A stretch of 64,000 nucleotides of DNA from Naumannella cuiyingiana. GTDB lineage: Bacteria; Actinomycetota; Actinomycetes; Propionibacteriales; Propionibacteriaceae. The notes beneath the pieces are model-generated. The model saw only the letters and a list, made by a program, of their open reading frames with translations. It was not told the DNA's origin and ran no database searches. A program made the position numbers and the translations under genes. Shown here piece after piece: positions 10,275 to 21,685 of this stretch (its first letter is position 1; the number at the start of each line of letters is the position of its first letter). The DNA is taken from NCBI RefSeq assembly GCF_013408305.1, contig NZ_JACBZS010000001.1, forward strand, positions 248,001 to 312,000, in the 5' to 3' direction.

Positions 10275-11531
10275 GTGAGTCAGGCTGATCGTCGATGGCG
10301 TCGCTGGCTGGCGGCGCCGATTGCGCTGATCGCCGTGGCCGCCGCCGGCTGTGGCCCCGAGTCCGCCGGCGGCCCGGCCGACGACACCCGGCCGACCCCC
10401 GTCGCGAGCGCGCCGGTCGATACGACCGCGGCGCCCACACCGACACCGGAGCCGGGCCCGGCGGCCGCGAAACTGAATGTCGCCGACGGCGCCAAGCGGG
10501 TGAAGGTCGACACCGTGCTCAAGGTCGAGGCGGCGCCCGGCACCCGGATCGAATCGGTCAGGATCGAGCACGGCAACGGCGACGCCAAAGGCAAGCAGGA
10601 CGGCCCGGTCGCCGGCGAGCTCGCCGATGACGGCGCGACGTGGGAGGCATCGGAGGGGCTCGACCCAGGTGAGAAGTACCGCGCGACGCTGAAGCTCAGC
10701 GGGGCCGACGGCGAGAGCGTCGAGCAGCGCTCGCAGTTCAGCACCGCCGAGCTGACCCTGGACGATCAGGTCTACCCCGAGACCGCGACCAGTGACGGCG
10801 AGACCTACGGGGTCGGGATGCCGATCCAGATCACCTTCGACCTGCCGGTGAAGGATCGCGCGGCGGTCGAGAAGCGGCTGAGGGTGACCGCCGAGCCGGC
10901 CCAGCAGGGAAGCTGGCACTGGTTCTCCGACACCGTGGTGCGCTATCGGCCGGAGACGTACTGGAAGGCCGGCAGCAAGATCAAACTCGACGCGTACCTG
11001 AACGGCGTGAGCGTGGGCGGCGGCCGCTACGGCCAACAGAGCGTGCACGAGAAGTTCAACATCGGCAAGAACGTCGTGGAGAAGGTCGACCTGCGCAAGC
11101 ACACGCTGCAATACATCGAGGACGGCAAGGTCACCAAGACGCTGCCGATCAGTGCGGGCAAGGAGGGGTTCACCACCCGGTCCGGCATCAAGGTGATCAG
11201 CGAGAAGAGCGACTCGCGACAGATGAACTCCGAGACCGTCTCGATCTACGGCTCCGAGGCCTACAACCTCAAGGTGCAGTGGGCGATGCGGATCACCAAC
11301 TCGGGCGAGTTCCTGCACGCCGCCCCCTGGAATGCGGGCAACATGGGCGAGACCAACGCCAGCCACGGCTGCACCGGGCTCGACACCGACGACGCGTACT
11401 GGCTGTACGAGCGCTCGCCGATCGGTACGCCCGTGGAGTACACCGGCTCGGACAGCGAGACCGACCCGGACAACGGCTATGGCGATTGGAACCTGTCCTT
11501 CGCCGACTACCGCAAGGGCTCCGCGCTCTGA
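10275..11531 (+). CDS. Lipoprotein L,D-transpeptidase (Ig-like domains plus YkuD)
   Basis: This 418-residue secreted lipoprotein should form 3-3 cross-links in peptidoglycan. The lipobox cysteine is Cys26 (VAAAGC), followed by a Thr/Pro-rich linker, two Ig-like domains (about 65-260) and a YkuD catalytic domain (about 270-395). The active Cys366 lies in the SHGCTGL motif with the conserved upstream FLHAAPWN histidine region. The layout matches mycobacterial LdtMt2-type enzymes. The GTG start is set by the strong ribosome site GAGGAGG. TACGCT at 10228-10233 is a possible -10 box. The gene is divergent from mnmA and interrupts an otherwise minus-strand block, ending 16 bases from the converging desulfurase gene. 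Confidence 0.93.
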   Translation: MSQADRRWRRWLAAPIALIAVAAAGCGPESAGGPADDTRPTPVASAPVDTTAAPTPTPEPGPAAAKLNVADGAKRVKVDTVLKVEAAPGTRIESVRIEHGNGDAKGKQDGPVAGELADDGATWEASEGLDPGEKYRATLKLSGADGESVEQRSQFSTAELTLDDQVYPETATSDGETYGVGMPIQITFDLPVKDRAAVEKRLRVTAEPAQQGSWHWFSDTVVRYRPETYWKAGSKIKLDAYLNGVSVGGGRYGQQSVHEKFNIGKNVVEKVDLRKHTLQYIEDGKVTKTLPISAGKEGFTTRSGIKVISEKSDSRQMNSETVSIYGSEAYNLKVQWAMRITNSGEFLHAAPWNAGNMGETNASHGCTGLDTDDAYWLYERSPIGTPVEYTGSDSETDPDNGYGDWNLSFADYRKGSAL

Positions 11532-11547
11532 TCGCCTGACACCGTGC

Positions 11548-12690
11548 TCAGCCGAAGGCGGCACGGGCCTGGTCGAGGGCCGCGGGCAGGGCCGCGACCA
11601 GGCGATCGACGTCTCCGTCGGTGGTGGTCGAACCGAAGGAGAAGCGCAGAGCGGCCGACGCCGCATCGTCGTCTCGGCCCATCGCCAACAGCACGCTGCT
11701 CGGCCGCGACACACCCGCCGAGCAGGCGGAGCCGGAACTGGCGTCGATCCCGGCGGCATCGAGCAGCAACAGCAGGTCGCTGGCCCGCGTACCCGAGAAC
11801 TCGACGTTCACGATCGCCGGGCTGCCCGGCTCCCCGTTGATCGCGGTGCCGGGCAGGGCGGCCACCGCCGCCACGACCCGGTCCTTCAACGCCCCGAGGC
11901 GCGCGGCCTCGCGGTCCCGTTCGGCGACGGTCACCCGCAGGGCCGCCGCGAACGAGGCGGCGAGCGCCGCCGCCAGCGTTCCCGACCGCACGTCGCGCTC
12001 CTGCCCGCCGCCGTGGCCGAGCGCCGCCGGGGCCAGTTCCTTGCGGGCCAGCAGTACGCCGATGCCGACCGGTCCGCCGATCTTGTGGGCGGTCGCGGAC
12101 AGCAGGTCCAGCCCGCTGGCGCGGAAATCGACCGGTTGCGTCTTCACCGCCTGGACGGCATCGCTGTGTGACCAGGCACCGGCCTGCCGGGCCGCGGCGG
12201 CCAGCGCGGAGACCGGTTGCAACGCGCCGGTCTCGTTGTTGGCCCAGTGCACCGACAGCACCGCCGTGGGTACGCGCAGCGCCCGCCCGATCTCGTCCGG
12301 GTCGATGCGGCCGTCGGCATCCACGCCCGCGACGATCAGCTCGGCCCCTTCGGCGGCGCAGGCGGCTGCGCTCGCCGCCACCGCGGGGTGCTCGGTCGCG
12401 GAGATGATCATCCGGTTGGCCTGTGCCCGACGCGCGATCCAACTGCCACGGACCGCGATGTTGTCGGCCTCGGTGCCGCCCGAGGTGAAGATCACCTCCG
12501 GCGGCGCGGCGCCGAGATCGGCGGCGATGGACTCCCGGGCCTCCTCCAGCACCCGGCGGGCGCGGCGACCGGAGGCGTGCAGCGACGAGGGGTTGCCCGG
12601 TTGCCCGGCCTCGGCCGCGAACGCGGCCGCGGCCTCCGCCCGCATCGGGGCGGAGGCCGCGTGATCGAGATAGCTGCGGGCGTCGGGCAC
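11548..12690 (-). CDS. Cysteine desulfurase (IscS/NifS family)
   Basis: This 380-residue PLP enzyme removes sulfur from cysteine and supplies it for tRNA thiolation and Fe-S clusters. The PLP lysine is Lys203 in [10 protein letters not shown], and the persulfide cysteine lies in the short loop SSGSACSAG typical of class I enzymes. Binding residues TEHPAV and HSDAVQ are also present. It starts with GTG two bases after the etfA stop, so it is the third gene of etfB-etfA-desulfurase. From memory M. tuberculosis has the same order with iscS next to trmU, and this gene is probably the sulfur donor for MnmA. Confidence 0.93.
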   Translation of the reverse strand: MPDARSYLDHAASAPMRAEAAAAFAAEAGQPGNPSSLHASGRRARRVLEEARESIAADLGAAPPEVIFTSGGTEADNIAVRGSWIARRAQANRMIISATEHPAVAASAAACAAEGAELIVAGVDADGRIDPDEIGRALRVPTAVLSVHWANNETGALQPVSALAAAARQAGAWSHSDAVQAVKTQPVDFRASGLDLLSATAHKIGGPVGIGVLLARKELAPAALGHGGGQERDVRSGTLAAALAASFAAALRVTVAERDREAARLGALKDRVVAAVAALPGTAINGEPGSPAIVNVEFSGTRASDLLLLLDAAGIDASSGSACSAGVSRPSSVLLAMGRDDDAASAALRFSFGSTTTDGDVDRLVAALPAALDQARAAFG

Positions 12691-12692
12691 GC

Positions 12693-13640
12693 TCAGCCCC
12701 GGGCCGCCTTCACCTGCTCGGTCGCCGCGGGCAGCACGGTGTGCAGATCGCCGACGATGCCGAGGTCGGCGAGCTCGAAGATCGGCGCCTCCTCGTCCTT
12801 GTTGATCACCACGATCGCCTTCGAGGTCTGCATCCCGGCGCGGTGCTGGATGGCACCGGAGATGCCCGCCGCGACGTAGAGCTGCGGGGACACCGTCTTG
12901 CCGGTCTGGCCGACCTGGAAGTTGTGCGGGTACCAGCCGGAGTCGACCGCGGCGCGCGAGGCGCCGACGGCGGCGCCGAGCGCATCGGCGAAGGCCTCGA
13001 CCTCGTCGAAGTTGCCGCCGGTGCCACGGCCGCCGGAGACGACGATCGCCGCCTCGGTCAGCTCGGGCCGCCCGGTCGCGGGCTTCTCCTCCGAGGACAC
13101 GATCCGCGCGCCCTTGGCCGCATCGGAGATGGTGACCGCTGCGTCCTCGACGGCGTCGCTGCCTGCCGCCGCCTCGGGTGCGACCGAGTTGGCCTTGACG
13201 GTGATCACCGGCGCGGCGCCGGCATCGGCGTTCACGGTCCAGTTGCCGGCGAAGACCGACTGCTTGGTGCTCACACCGTCCCCGCCGGCGTTCACGTCGA
13301 CGGCGTCCGTGATCAGCCCGCCGCCGCGGCGTACCGCCAGGCGACCGGCGATCTCCTTGTTCTCCGGCGTCGAGCTGAGCAGCACCGCCGTGTCGTCGCC
13401 GGCCAGCCCGGCCAGCGCATCGACCTTCGGCACCACCAGGTACTCGGCGATCGCCGGATCGCCGACGGCCAGAGTCTTCGTCGCCCCGTACTCCGCGAGC
13501 TGCGGCGCCAGTGCGGCCGCGTCGTCGCCGAACACCACGGCGACCGGCTCACCGATCCGGCGCGCCAGGGTCAACAGTTCAAAGGTCGGCTTGGCGACCT
13601 TGCCGTCAGCCGCCTCGACGACCACCAGGACATCACTCAT
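12693..13640 (-). CDS. etfA: Electron transfer flavoprotein subunit alpha
   Basis: This 315-residue FAD-binding subunit (FixB) pairs with EtfB to carry electrons from acyl-CoA and related dehydrogenases. The C-terminal FAD domain (about 190-315) has the expected motifs: GGRGTGG, the [18 protein letters not shown] segment, [12 protein letters not shown] and [10 protein letters not shown]. The N-terminal domain resembles the ETF beta fold. The spacing to etfB (31 bases) and to the desulfurase (2 bases) indicates one operon. No partner dehydrogenase or ETF-quinone oxidoreductase is inside this window. Confidence 0.96.
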   Translation of the reverse strand: MSDVLVVVEAADGKVAKPTFELLTLARRIGEPVAVVFGDDAAALAPQLAEYGATKTLAVGDPAIAEYLVVPKVDALAGLAGDDTAVLLSSTPENKEIAGRLAVRRGGGLITDAVDVNAGGDGVSTKQSVFAGNWTVNADAGAAPVITVKANSVAPEAAAGSDAVEDAAVTISDAAKGARIVSSEEKPATGRPELTEAAIVVSGGRGTGGNFDEVEAFADALGAAVGASRAAVDSGWYPHNFQVGQTGKTVSPQLYVAAGISGAIQHRAGMQTSKAIVVINKDEEAPIFELADLGIVGDLHTVLPAATEQVKAARG

Positions 13641-13671
13641 TCTCGGTTCTCCTTATCGCTCGTCGTCGGGA

Positions 13672-14454
13672 TCACAGGTACTTGCCGGCGACCAGGAACT
13701 CGGTCAGCGCCGTGGCGCCCGACCCGTCCTCGTCGGTCACGACCTTGCCGGCCTCCTTGGGCGGACGCGGCGCGGTCTCGGTGACCTTGGTCCGGGCGGC
13801 GGCCAGGCCGACCCCGCCGGCGTCGACGCCCAGGTCCTCCAGCGTCCACTCGTCGACGGGCTTCTTCTTAGCGGCCATGATCCCCTTCATCGAGGGGTAG
13901 CGGGCCTCGCCCGACTGGTCGGTGACGCTGACCACCGCCGGCAGGGTGGCCTCGATCCGCTGGCTGGCGGAATCGCCGTCGCGGCGGATCTTCACCGTGT
14001 CGCCGTCGACCGACAGCTCACTGGCCAGCGTGACGCCCGGCCAGCCGAGCCGCTCGGCGAGCATCGCGGGCACGACGCCCATCGTGCCGTCGGTGGAGGC
14101 CATGCCCGCGATCACCAGGTCGGGGCCGATCTTGCCGATCGCCGCGGCGAGGATCTCACTGGTGGCCAGCGCATCGGATCCGTGCACCTGCTCGTCGCTG
14201 ACATGGACACCGGCATCGGCGCCCATCTGCAGCGCCTTCTTGATCGCGTCCGCGGCGTCGTCCGGGCCCAGCGTCAGCGCGACCACTTCGACGTCGTCAC
14301 CGTTCTCGGCCACCTGGAGCGCCTGCTCGATGGCGTACTCGTCAAGCTCGGACAAGATGCCGTCGGCGCCGTCGCGGTCGACGGTGCCGTCATCGGCAAA
14401 CTCGCGGTCGCCGGTGGCATCGGGCACGTACTTCACCAGTGCAACGATCTTCAT
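13672..14454 (-). CDS. etfB: Electron transfer flavoprotein subunit beta
   Basis: This 260-residue ETF small subunit (FixA) binds AMP and docks with dehydrogenases. Typical segments are MKIVALVKYVPD at the start, the EYAIEQAL and LTLGP regions, and the C-terminal KKKPVDEWTLEDLG recognition loop. I chose the ATG at 14454 because the protein family begins with MKIV and a good ribosome site (GGAGAGAG) precedes it; 17 further upstream codons in frame have no support. It is the first gene of etfB-etfA-desulfurase. The 214-base gap to glgX holds the two divergent promoters; I see no clear operator there. Confidence 0.96.
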   Translation of the reverse strand: MKIVALVKYVPDATGDREFADDGTVDRDGADGILSELDEYAIEQALQVAENGDDVEVVALTLGPDDAADAIKKALQMGADAGVHVSDEQVHGSDALATSEILAAAIGKIGPDLVIAGMASTDGTMGVVPAMLAERLGWPGVTLASELSVDGDTVKIRRDGDSASQRIEATLPAVVSVTDQSGEARYPSMKGIMAAKKKPVDEWTLEDLGVDAGGVGLAAARTKVTETAPRPPKEAGKVVTDEDGSGATALTEFLVAGKYL

Positions 14455-14668
14455 CTCTCTCCACTTCACCGTGTAGGGGTCGCCGTCGAGGATGGAGCGT
14501 ACCAATGCTACTCCCGGGTAACTTCCGCGACCATGACCAGCCTAGCGGTCGCTCAGGTAACGTTGCGTGGCGGTGCCGACCCACCGACCGTGATGCGCTA
14601 GAACTGACCCGTTCATCGTCGAGCGAGACCATGCGGCGAAAGCGCCGAACCCCGACGGAAGGGACAGC

Positions 14669-16855
<2,187 letters not shown>

Positions 16856-16862
16856 GCCGAGC

Positions 16863-16879
16863 GCCCGTCCGACTCGGGC
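16863..16879. terminator. Possible small bidirectional hairpin between convergent genes
   Basis: GCCCG and CGGGC form a five-pair stem around a seven-base loop in the 27-base gap between glgX and the carboxyltransferase gene. There is no T-tract, so it is a weak terminator candidate for either strand. Confidence 0.3.
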
Positions 16880-16882
16880 CGA

Positions 16883-18361
16883 TCAGCCCCTCGCGCGCGC
16901 CGCGCGGCGCGCCAGGCGCTCGTGGGAATCGATGCTCGCCTGCTCGGCGAGCTCGTGGGCGAGCACCTGGCCCATCCGGCGGCAGAACGCCGCCGGCTCC
17001 TCGGCCGCATCGGGCCGCTCGGGCACGATCTTGTCGACGATGCCGGCCGCCAGCAGCTCGGCCGAACTGACGCCCTGGGCCTCCGCGAGCTCGGCCGCGT
17101 GATCGGTGTCGCGGTGGATGATCGCCGACGCGCCCTCGGGCGGGAGCGGTGAGAGCCAGCCGTGCTGGGCGCAGATCACCCGGTCGGCCGGCAGCAGGGC
17201 GAGCGCGCCGCCGCCGGTGCCCTGACCGATGATCACCGACACGGTGGGCGTCGGCAACGTGGCCAGGTCGGTCAGGCAGCGGGCGATCTCGCCGGCCAGC
17301 CCGCCCTCCTCGGCCGCCACGCTGAGCGCGGCGCCCGGGGTGTCGATCACGGTCAGCAGCGGCAACCCGAGCTCGGTGGCCAGTCGCATCCCGCGGCGAG
17401 CCTCGCGCAATGCGCCAGGCCCGAGCGGCTGCTCGGCGGTCTGGCCGCGGCGATCCTGGCCGAGCAGCACGCAGGGCACCCCGCCGAAGCGGGCCAGCGC
17501 CAGCATCAGTCCGGGATCACGCTCCCCCTGGCCGGTGCCGTTCAGCATCGACACATCGGTGGCCGCATATTTCAGCAGCCGGCGTACCCCCGGCCGGTCG
17601 CGGCGCCGCGAACGGGTGATCGACTCCCAGGCCGGCACCGGCTCGATCGGTTCGGCGGGCGGTTCGGCCGGTGCCGCCATCCGGTCACCGACGAGCACCC
17701 GCAACGCCCGCGCGGCGATCTCGGCGAGCTGATCGGGTGGGACGACCGCGTCGATCAGCCCGTGGGCGTAGAGGTTCTCCGCGACCTGGATGCCCTCGGG
17801 GAAACTCGCGCCGTAGAGCGCCTCGTAGACCCGCGGCCCGAGGAAGCCGATCAGCGCACCGGGTTCGGCCACCGTCAGATGCCCGAGCGCGCCCCAGGAG
17901 GCCAGCACACCGCCGGTGGTCGGATGGCGCAGATAGACCAGATAGGGCAGCCCGGCCCGCTTGTGTGCGGCGAGCGCCGCGCCGATCCCGATCATGCCGA
18001 CGAAGGCCGGCGTACCCTCCTGCATCCGGGTCCCGCCGGAGGCCGTGGCCGCGAGCAGCGGCAACCGCTCGGCGGTGGCCCGGTGCACGGCGTCGATCAG
18101 CCGTCGGGTCGCGGCGCGCCCGATGGATCCGCCAAGGAAACCGAACTCGCAGACCATCACCGCGACCCGGCGCCCGTCCAGGGTGCCGCAACCGGTGATC
18201 ACCGACTCGTCGAGCCCAGTCCGGTCCCGGGCCGCCGCGAGTGAGGCGGCATAGTCCGGGTCGGCCGGCTCGGGGACCGGGGAATCCCAACTGACGAAGG
18301 AATCCGCGTCCAGCGTCGCGGCCAGCAGTTGTGGACCGCTGAGCCGCGGGGCCTCAGTCAT
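16883..18361 (-). CDS. Fused acyl-CoA carboxyltransferase (AccD-AccA type, single chain)
   Basis: This 492-residue protein has both halves of an acetyl-CoA carboxylase-type carboxyltransferase. The beta-like half carries SGGTRMQEGTPAF and the alpha-like half carries DTPGA, GTGGGALAL and the PPEGASAIIHRD loop. There is no N-terminal CXXC zinc finger. Proteins of this length are known as AccD3-like. No biotin carboxylase or biotin carrier gene is nearby, so it may act in fatty-acid synthesis with distant partners or, given the matC operon, in decarboxylation or transfer of a diacyl-CoA. Its ATG overlaps the upstream CoA-transferase stop by 8 bases, so the two are coupled. Confidence 0.85.
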   Translation of the reverse strand: MTEAPRLSGPQLLAATLDADSFVSWDSPVPEPADPDYAASLAAARDRTGLDESVITGCGTLDGRRVAVMVCEFGFLGGSIGRAATRRLIDAVHRATAERLPLLAATASGGTRMQEGTPAFVGMIGIGAALAAHKRAGLPYLVYLRHPTTGGVLASWGALGHLTVAEPGALIGFLGPRVYEALYGASFPEGIQVAENLYAHGLIDAVVPPDQLAEIAARALRVLVGDRMAAPAEPPAEPIEPVPAWESITRSRRRDRPGVRRLLKYAATDVSMLNGTGQGERDPGLMLALARFGGVPCVLLGQDRRGQTAEQPLGPGALREARRGMRLATELGLPLLTVIDTPGAALSVAAEEGGLAGEIARCLTDLATLPTPTVSVIIGQGTGGGALALLPADRVICAQHGWLSPLPPEGASAIIHRDTDHAAELAEAQGVSSAELLAAGIVDKIVPERPDAAEEPAAFCRRMGQVLAHELAEQASIDSHERLARRAARARG

Positions 18362-19565
18362 CGCCGGCAACGGACTCACCGGCCACCCACCGCCGCAGCG
18401 CGTCGGCGTCGGCATCGAGCACCGGAGGCGCGGCGTGCCGCGTGCGGGTGACCTCGCGCTCCGCACCGGAGGAATCGACCGAGAAGAACCGCAGCGGAGG
18501 GCCGGGCAGCCGGATTCCGCCGAGCTGATCATGGTCGACATCGATCAGCAGCCCCTGGGAGGCGGTCTGTTCCCAGTTGTAGACCTCGGCGAGATCGCGT
18601 ACCCGACCGGCCGGCACCCCGGCCGTCGCCAGTTGGTCCAACACCTCGTCCGGCGACAGGTCGGCGAAGGTCTGTTCGAGCAGCGCGGTCACCTGCTGCC
18701 GATTGCCGACCCGCTCGGCATTGGTCACCATCCCCGGAGTCTGCGGATCGAGCCCGAAGGCCGCACACAGCTTGCGCCACAGCGAATCATTGGCGGCGGC
18801 GATCTGCACCGACCCGCCACGGCAGTGGAACAGTCCGTAGGGCGTGATCGACGGGTGACTGTTGCCCTGGGCGCGTCCGGTCTGACCGGCGACGGTCTGG
18901 CGGGTGCCCTGGAAGGCGTGCACCCCGACCACCGAGGCGAGCAGCGATGTCCGCACGACCTGGCCGTGACCGGTGCGCTCGCGCTCGTGCAGCGCGGCCA
19001 GTACGCCGAAGGCGCCGTACATGCCGGCCAGCAGGTCGGCGATCGGTACGCCCACGCGGGTCGGCTCCTCCGGACCCGGGCCGGTCAGCGACATCAGCCC
19101 CGCCTCGCCCTGCAGGATCTGGTCGTAGCCCGCGCGGCCGCCCTCCGGCCCATCGTGCCCGAAGCCGGTGATGGACAAGATCACCAGGCGCGGGTTCAGT
19201 TCCAACAGCTCGGTGGTGCCGAGACCGAGACGATCCATCACCCCGGTCCGGAAGTTCTCGCAGACCACGTCCGCGCGGGCGATCAGCTCGCGCAGCACCT
19301 GGCGCCCGTCGTCGGACTTGAGGTCGAGCGCGACGGACTCCTTGTTGCGATTGCAGGACAGGAAGTAGGTGGACACCCCGTCGACGAACGGCGGGCCCCA
19401 CCCTCGGGTCTCATCGCCCGAACCCGGCGCCTCGACCTTGATCACGCGGGCACCGAGGTCGCCGAGCATCATTGCCGCATGCGGCCCGGCCAGCGCGCGG
19501 GTGAGGTCGATGACGACGAGGTCGGACAGTGGGCCGGGGTGCGAGGGATTCGAATCGTTGTGCAT
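18354..19565 (-). CDS. Family III CoA-transferase (CaiB/BaiF)
   Basis: This 403-residue enzyme moves CoA between carboxylic acids through an aspartyl anhydride. The active-site aspartate is in the GRAGYDQILQGEAG motif, and the N-terminal DLTRALAGPHAAMMLGDLGARVIKVE segment and the NRNK and ENFR motifs are standard for the family. I chose the ATG at 19565 because it overlaps the matC stop as TGATG and has AGGA eight bases upstream; an ATG at 19574 is possible. Substrate cannot be read from sequence. Its place between a dicarboxylate carrier and a carboxyltransferase suggests a diacid such as malonate, succinate or methylmalonate. Confidence 0.88.
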   Translation of the reverse strand: MHNDSNPSHPGPLSDLVVIDLTRALAGPHAAMMLGDLGARVIKVEAPGSGDETRGWGPPFVDGVSTYFLSCNRNKESVALDLKSDDGRQVLRELIARADVVCENFRTGVMDRLGLGTTELLELNPRLVILSITGFGHDGPEGGRAGYDQILQGEAGLMSLTGPGPEEPTRVGVPIADLLAGMYGAFGVLAALHERERTGHGQVVRTSLLASVVGVHAFQGTRQTVAGQTGRAQGNSHPSITPYGLFHCRGGSVQIAAANDSLWRKLCAAFGLDPQTPGMVTNAERVGNRQQVTALLEQTFADLSPDEVLDQLATAGVPAGRVRDLAEVYNWEQTASQGLLIDVDHDQLGGIRLPGPPLRFFSVDSSGAEREVTRTRHAAPPVLDADADALRRWVAGESVAGDD

Positions 19566-20920
19566 CACAGCCATCCTGGCACCACCAGCGCGAGCCAGGC
19601 CACGACGGGCGCGATGACCATGATCGACATCCCCCAGATCAACAGCGTACGGAACACCCGGTCACGATCCTCGGTCTCGGAGTTGGCCACCACGAGCGCG
19701 CCGTTGGTCGAGAACGGGCTGCAGTCGACGACCGACGAGGCGATGGCGAGCGCGCAGATCATGCCGACCGCGCCGACCTGCCCCGTGACCAGGAAGGGCA
19801 CGGCGAGCGGGATCAGGGCGCCCAGGATGCCCGTGGTGGAGGCGAAGGCCGAGACCACCGCGCCGATCACACAGATCAGCAGGGCCACCAGGAGCGGCGT
19901 ACCGATACCGGCGACGGACTCGCCGAGCCAGGCGACGACACCCTGCTCCTCGAGCAGACCGACGTAGGTGACGATGCCGCCGATCAGCAAGACGGTTCCC
20001 CAGGCGATCTTGTCCACCGCGCCCTTGGCACTGCCGGGGAAGATCAGCGTGAGCACGACGGCGATGGCGAGCGCGGTGAAGCCGACGTCGAGCTTGAAGA
20101 TCAATGCGCCGACGGCGAGCGCGGCCAGGCCCAGCAGGGTCAGCGCGCGCGGGGCATTCAGCCGGTGCCCCTCATCGGGCGGCTCTGCCGCGGCGCTGCC
20201 CGCCGAGCCGGCCTGGCCGCGGCGGACGGCCGCCTCGGGGGTCCCGGTGACCTCGGCGTGGGCGACTCGTTCGGCCTGCTCGGCCGCGGCATCGAGATCG
20301 GCGCCGGCGCCGCGGCCGACGAGGCGCGGGCCACCGAAGACCACGAAGGCGAGTCCGGCGATGAGCAGCGAGGCGCCGAACGTGGTCAGGAACAGCACCA
20401 GCGGATTGCTGGGCAACTGGCTGCGCTCGACGACACCGTTGGTGATCGAGCCGAAGATGCCGATCGGTGAGAAGCTGCCGGCGGTCGCGCCCTGCACCAC
20501 CATCATGCCCATCATCACCGGGTGGATCCGGTAGCGGCTGGCGAAGCCGAGTGCGATTGGCGCGACGATGGCCACCGCGGCCGGGGACACGGCACCGACC
20601 GCCGTGATCGCCGCGCAGACGGCGAACATCGCCCACGGAATCAGCGCGACGCGGCCGCGCACCGCGCGCACCACGGCATGCACGATCCAGTCGACGGTGC
20701 CGTTGTTCTTGGCCAGCGCGAACAGGTACGTGACGCCGACGAGGATGACGAACAGGCTGGCCGGAAAACCCGCCAGCACATCGTCGACATCGCCGCCGAA
20801 GACGACGATCCCGACCACCGCGGCGGCGACCAGGGCGAGGGCGCCCATGTTCACCGGACGCACGGTCGCGATCAGGAAGACGGCTGCGAGTACGAGGAGT
20901 GAGATGATCTGGACGCTCAT
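19565..20920 (-). CDS. MatC-type dicarboxylate transporter
   Basis: This 451-residue protein has about 11-12 transmembrane segments, interrupted by a charged Ala/Glu-rich cytoplasmic loop (about residues 205-265). The N-terminal half has the MatC signature (VNMGALALVAA, LVGVTYLFALAKNNGTVDW), a family described for malonate uptake in rhizobia. A later SPFSTNGALVVAN segment is typical of such permeases. The ATG at 20920 follows AGGGAGG. It heads the matC, CoA-transferase and carboxyltransferase operon, whose genes overlap throughout, and is divergent from a GntR gene. The transported acid is inferred, not shown. Confidence 0.85.
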   Translation of the reverse strand: MSVQIISLLVLAAVFLIATVRPVNMGALALVAAAVVGIVVFGGDVDDVLAGFPASLFVILVGVTYLFALAKNNGTVDWIVHAVVRAVRGRVALIPWAMFAVCAAITAVGAVSPAAVAIVAPIALGFASRYRIHPVMMGMMVVQGATAGSFSPIGIFGSITNGVVERSQLPSNPLVLFLTTFGASLLIAGLAFVVFGGPRLVGRGAGADLDAAAEQAERVAHAEVTGTPEAAVRRGQAGSAGSAAAEPPDEGHRLNAPRALTLLGLAALAVGALIFKLDVGFTALAIAVVLTLIFPGSAKGAVDKIAWGTVLLIGGIVTYVGLLEEQGVVAWLGESVAGIGTPLLVALLICVIGAVVSAFASTTGILGALIPLAVPFLVTGQVGAVGMICALAIASSVVDCSPFSTNGALVVANSETEDRDRVFRTLLIWGMSIMVIAPVVAWLALVVPGWL

Positions 20921-20960
20921 TGGTGCGCGACCTCCCTGTCGGCGGGCCCAGCGGAATATT

Positions 20961-20977
20961 GGCCTAGCCTCTAGGCC
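20961..20977. promoter_or_regulatory. Palindrome in the matC / GntR control region
   Basis: GGCCTAG and CTAGGCC are perfect seven-base arms around CCT, midway between the divergent matC and GntR starts. GntR proteins bind such palindromes as dimers, so this is the best operator candidate. The assignment is inferred from position and symmetry. Confidence 0.55.
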
Positions 20978-21024
20978 GGTGCCATGATTGTCAAGCACGT
21001 CGAAGTCGACCGACGGGAGATCCG

Positions 21025-21609
21025 ATGGCCACCTCGGGCCCCGGGCCGCTGGCCCGTCCCCCGCTGTACGAGCAGCTCGCCGAGCACATCTCCGCGTTCA
21101 TCGACGCCCAGGGCCTCGGCCCGGGCGATCGGCTGCCGCCCGAGCGCGCACTGGCCTCGGAGCTGGGCGTCAGCCGGGCGACACTGAGCCGCGCCCTGGT
21201 CGCACTCGAGGTCCGGGGGCTGGTCTCGGTGCAGCACGGCAACGGCGCGGTGGTGTTGGGGCGCGTCGACCCGGACCACCCTTGGGCAACCGGCCGACTC
21301 GCGCCGCCCCAGCTCGCGGGCCTGCGCGCCAGCCTGGTCTCCGGTCTGGCGCGGCTCGCCGCCGAACGAGCCGGGGCAACCGCGCGCGAGGCGATGCTCG
21401 CGCCGGACGGTACACCGCCCACCTGGCCCGACCTGTGGCGCGCGTTGCGCCGGCTGGCCGACGACGAGGCGCTGGCCACGGCGGTGCAGGAGGTCGTCTC
21501 CGCGGCGGGCGGCGCGGACCCGGACACGGACGCCCTGACCCGGCTGGCGGCCGCCGTGCGCAGCGGCCGGCCCGAGCTGGCCGCCGAGGCCGCGTGGGGG
21601 CTGTGGTGA
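21025..21609 (+). CDS. GntR-family transcriptional regulator (short)
   Basis: This 194-residue regulator has a clear GntR winged helix at about residues 15-80 (LYEQLAEHISAFI, GDRLPPERALASELGVSRATLSRALVALEVRGLVSV). The C-terminal part is helical and resembles a shortened FCD effector domain; it is some 30-40 residues shorter than usual FadR-type proteins, and I cannot see the full set of metal-binding histidines. It is divergent from the matC operon and probably controls it, as MatR, also a GntR protein, controls rhizobial malonate genes. The palindrome at 20961-20977 is its likely site. Confidence 0.88.
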   Translation: MATSGPGPLARPPLYEQLAEHISAFIDAQGLGPGDRLPPERALASELGVSRATLSRALVALEVRGLVSVQHGNGAVVLGRVDPDHPWATGRLAPPQLAGLRASLVSGLARLAAERAGATAREAMLAPDGTPPTWPDLWRALRRLADDEALATAVQEVVSAAGGADPDTDALTRLAAAVRSGRPELAAEAAWGLW

Positions 21610-21685
21610 ACATTCCCCGCTCTGCGCCCCGATTGGGTGCCCACCGCCGCTGCCCATCCAGCACCGCGCCCGATAGCGTGGGAGC

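Noticed and set aside
11361-11378. Unusual SHGCTGL motif as a sign of an inactive L,D-transpeptidase
   Set aside because: Ser, His, Gly and Cys are intact, and variation after the Cys is common in actinobacterial enzymes.
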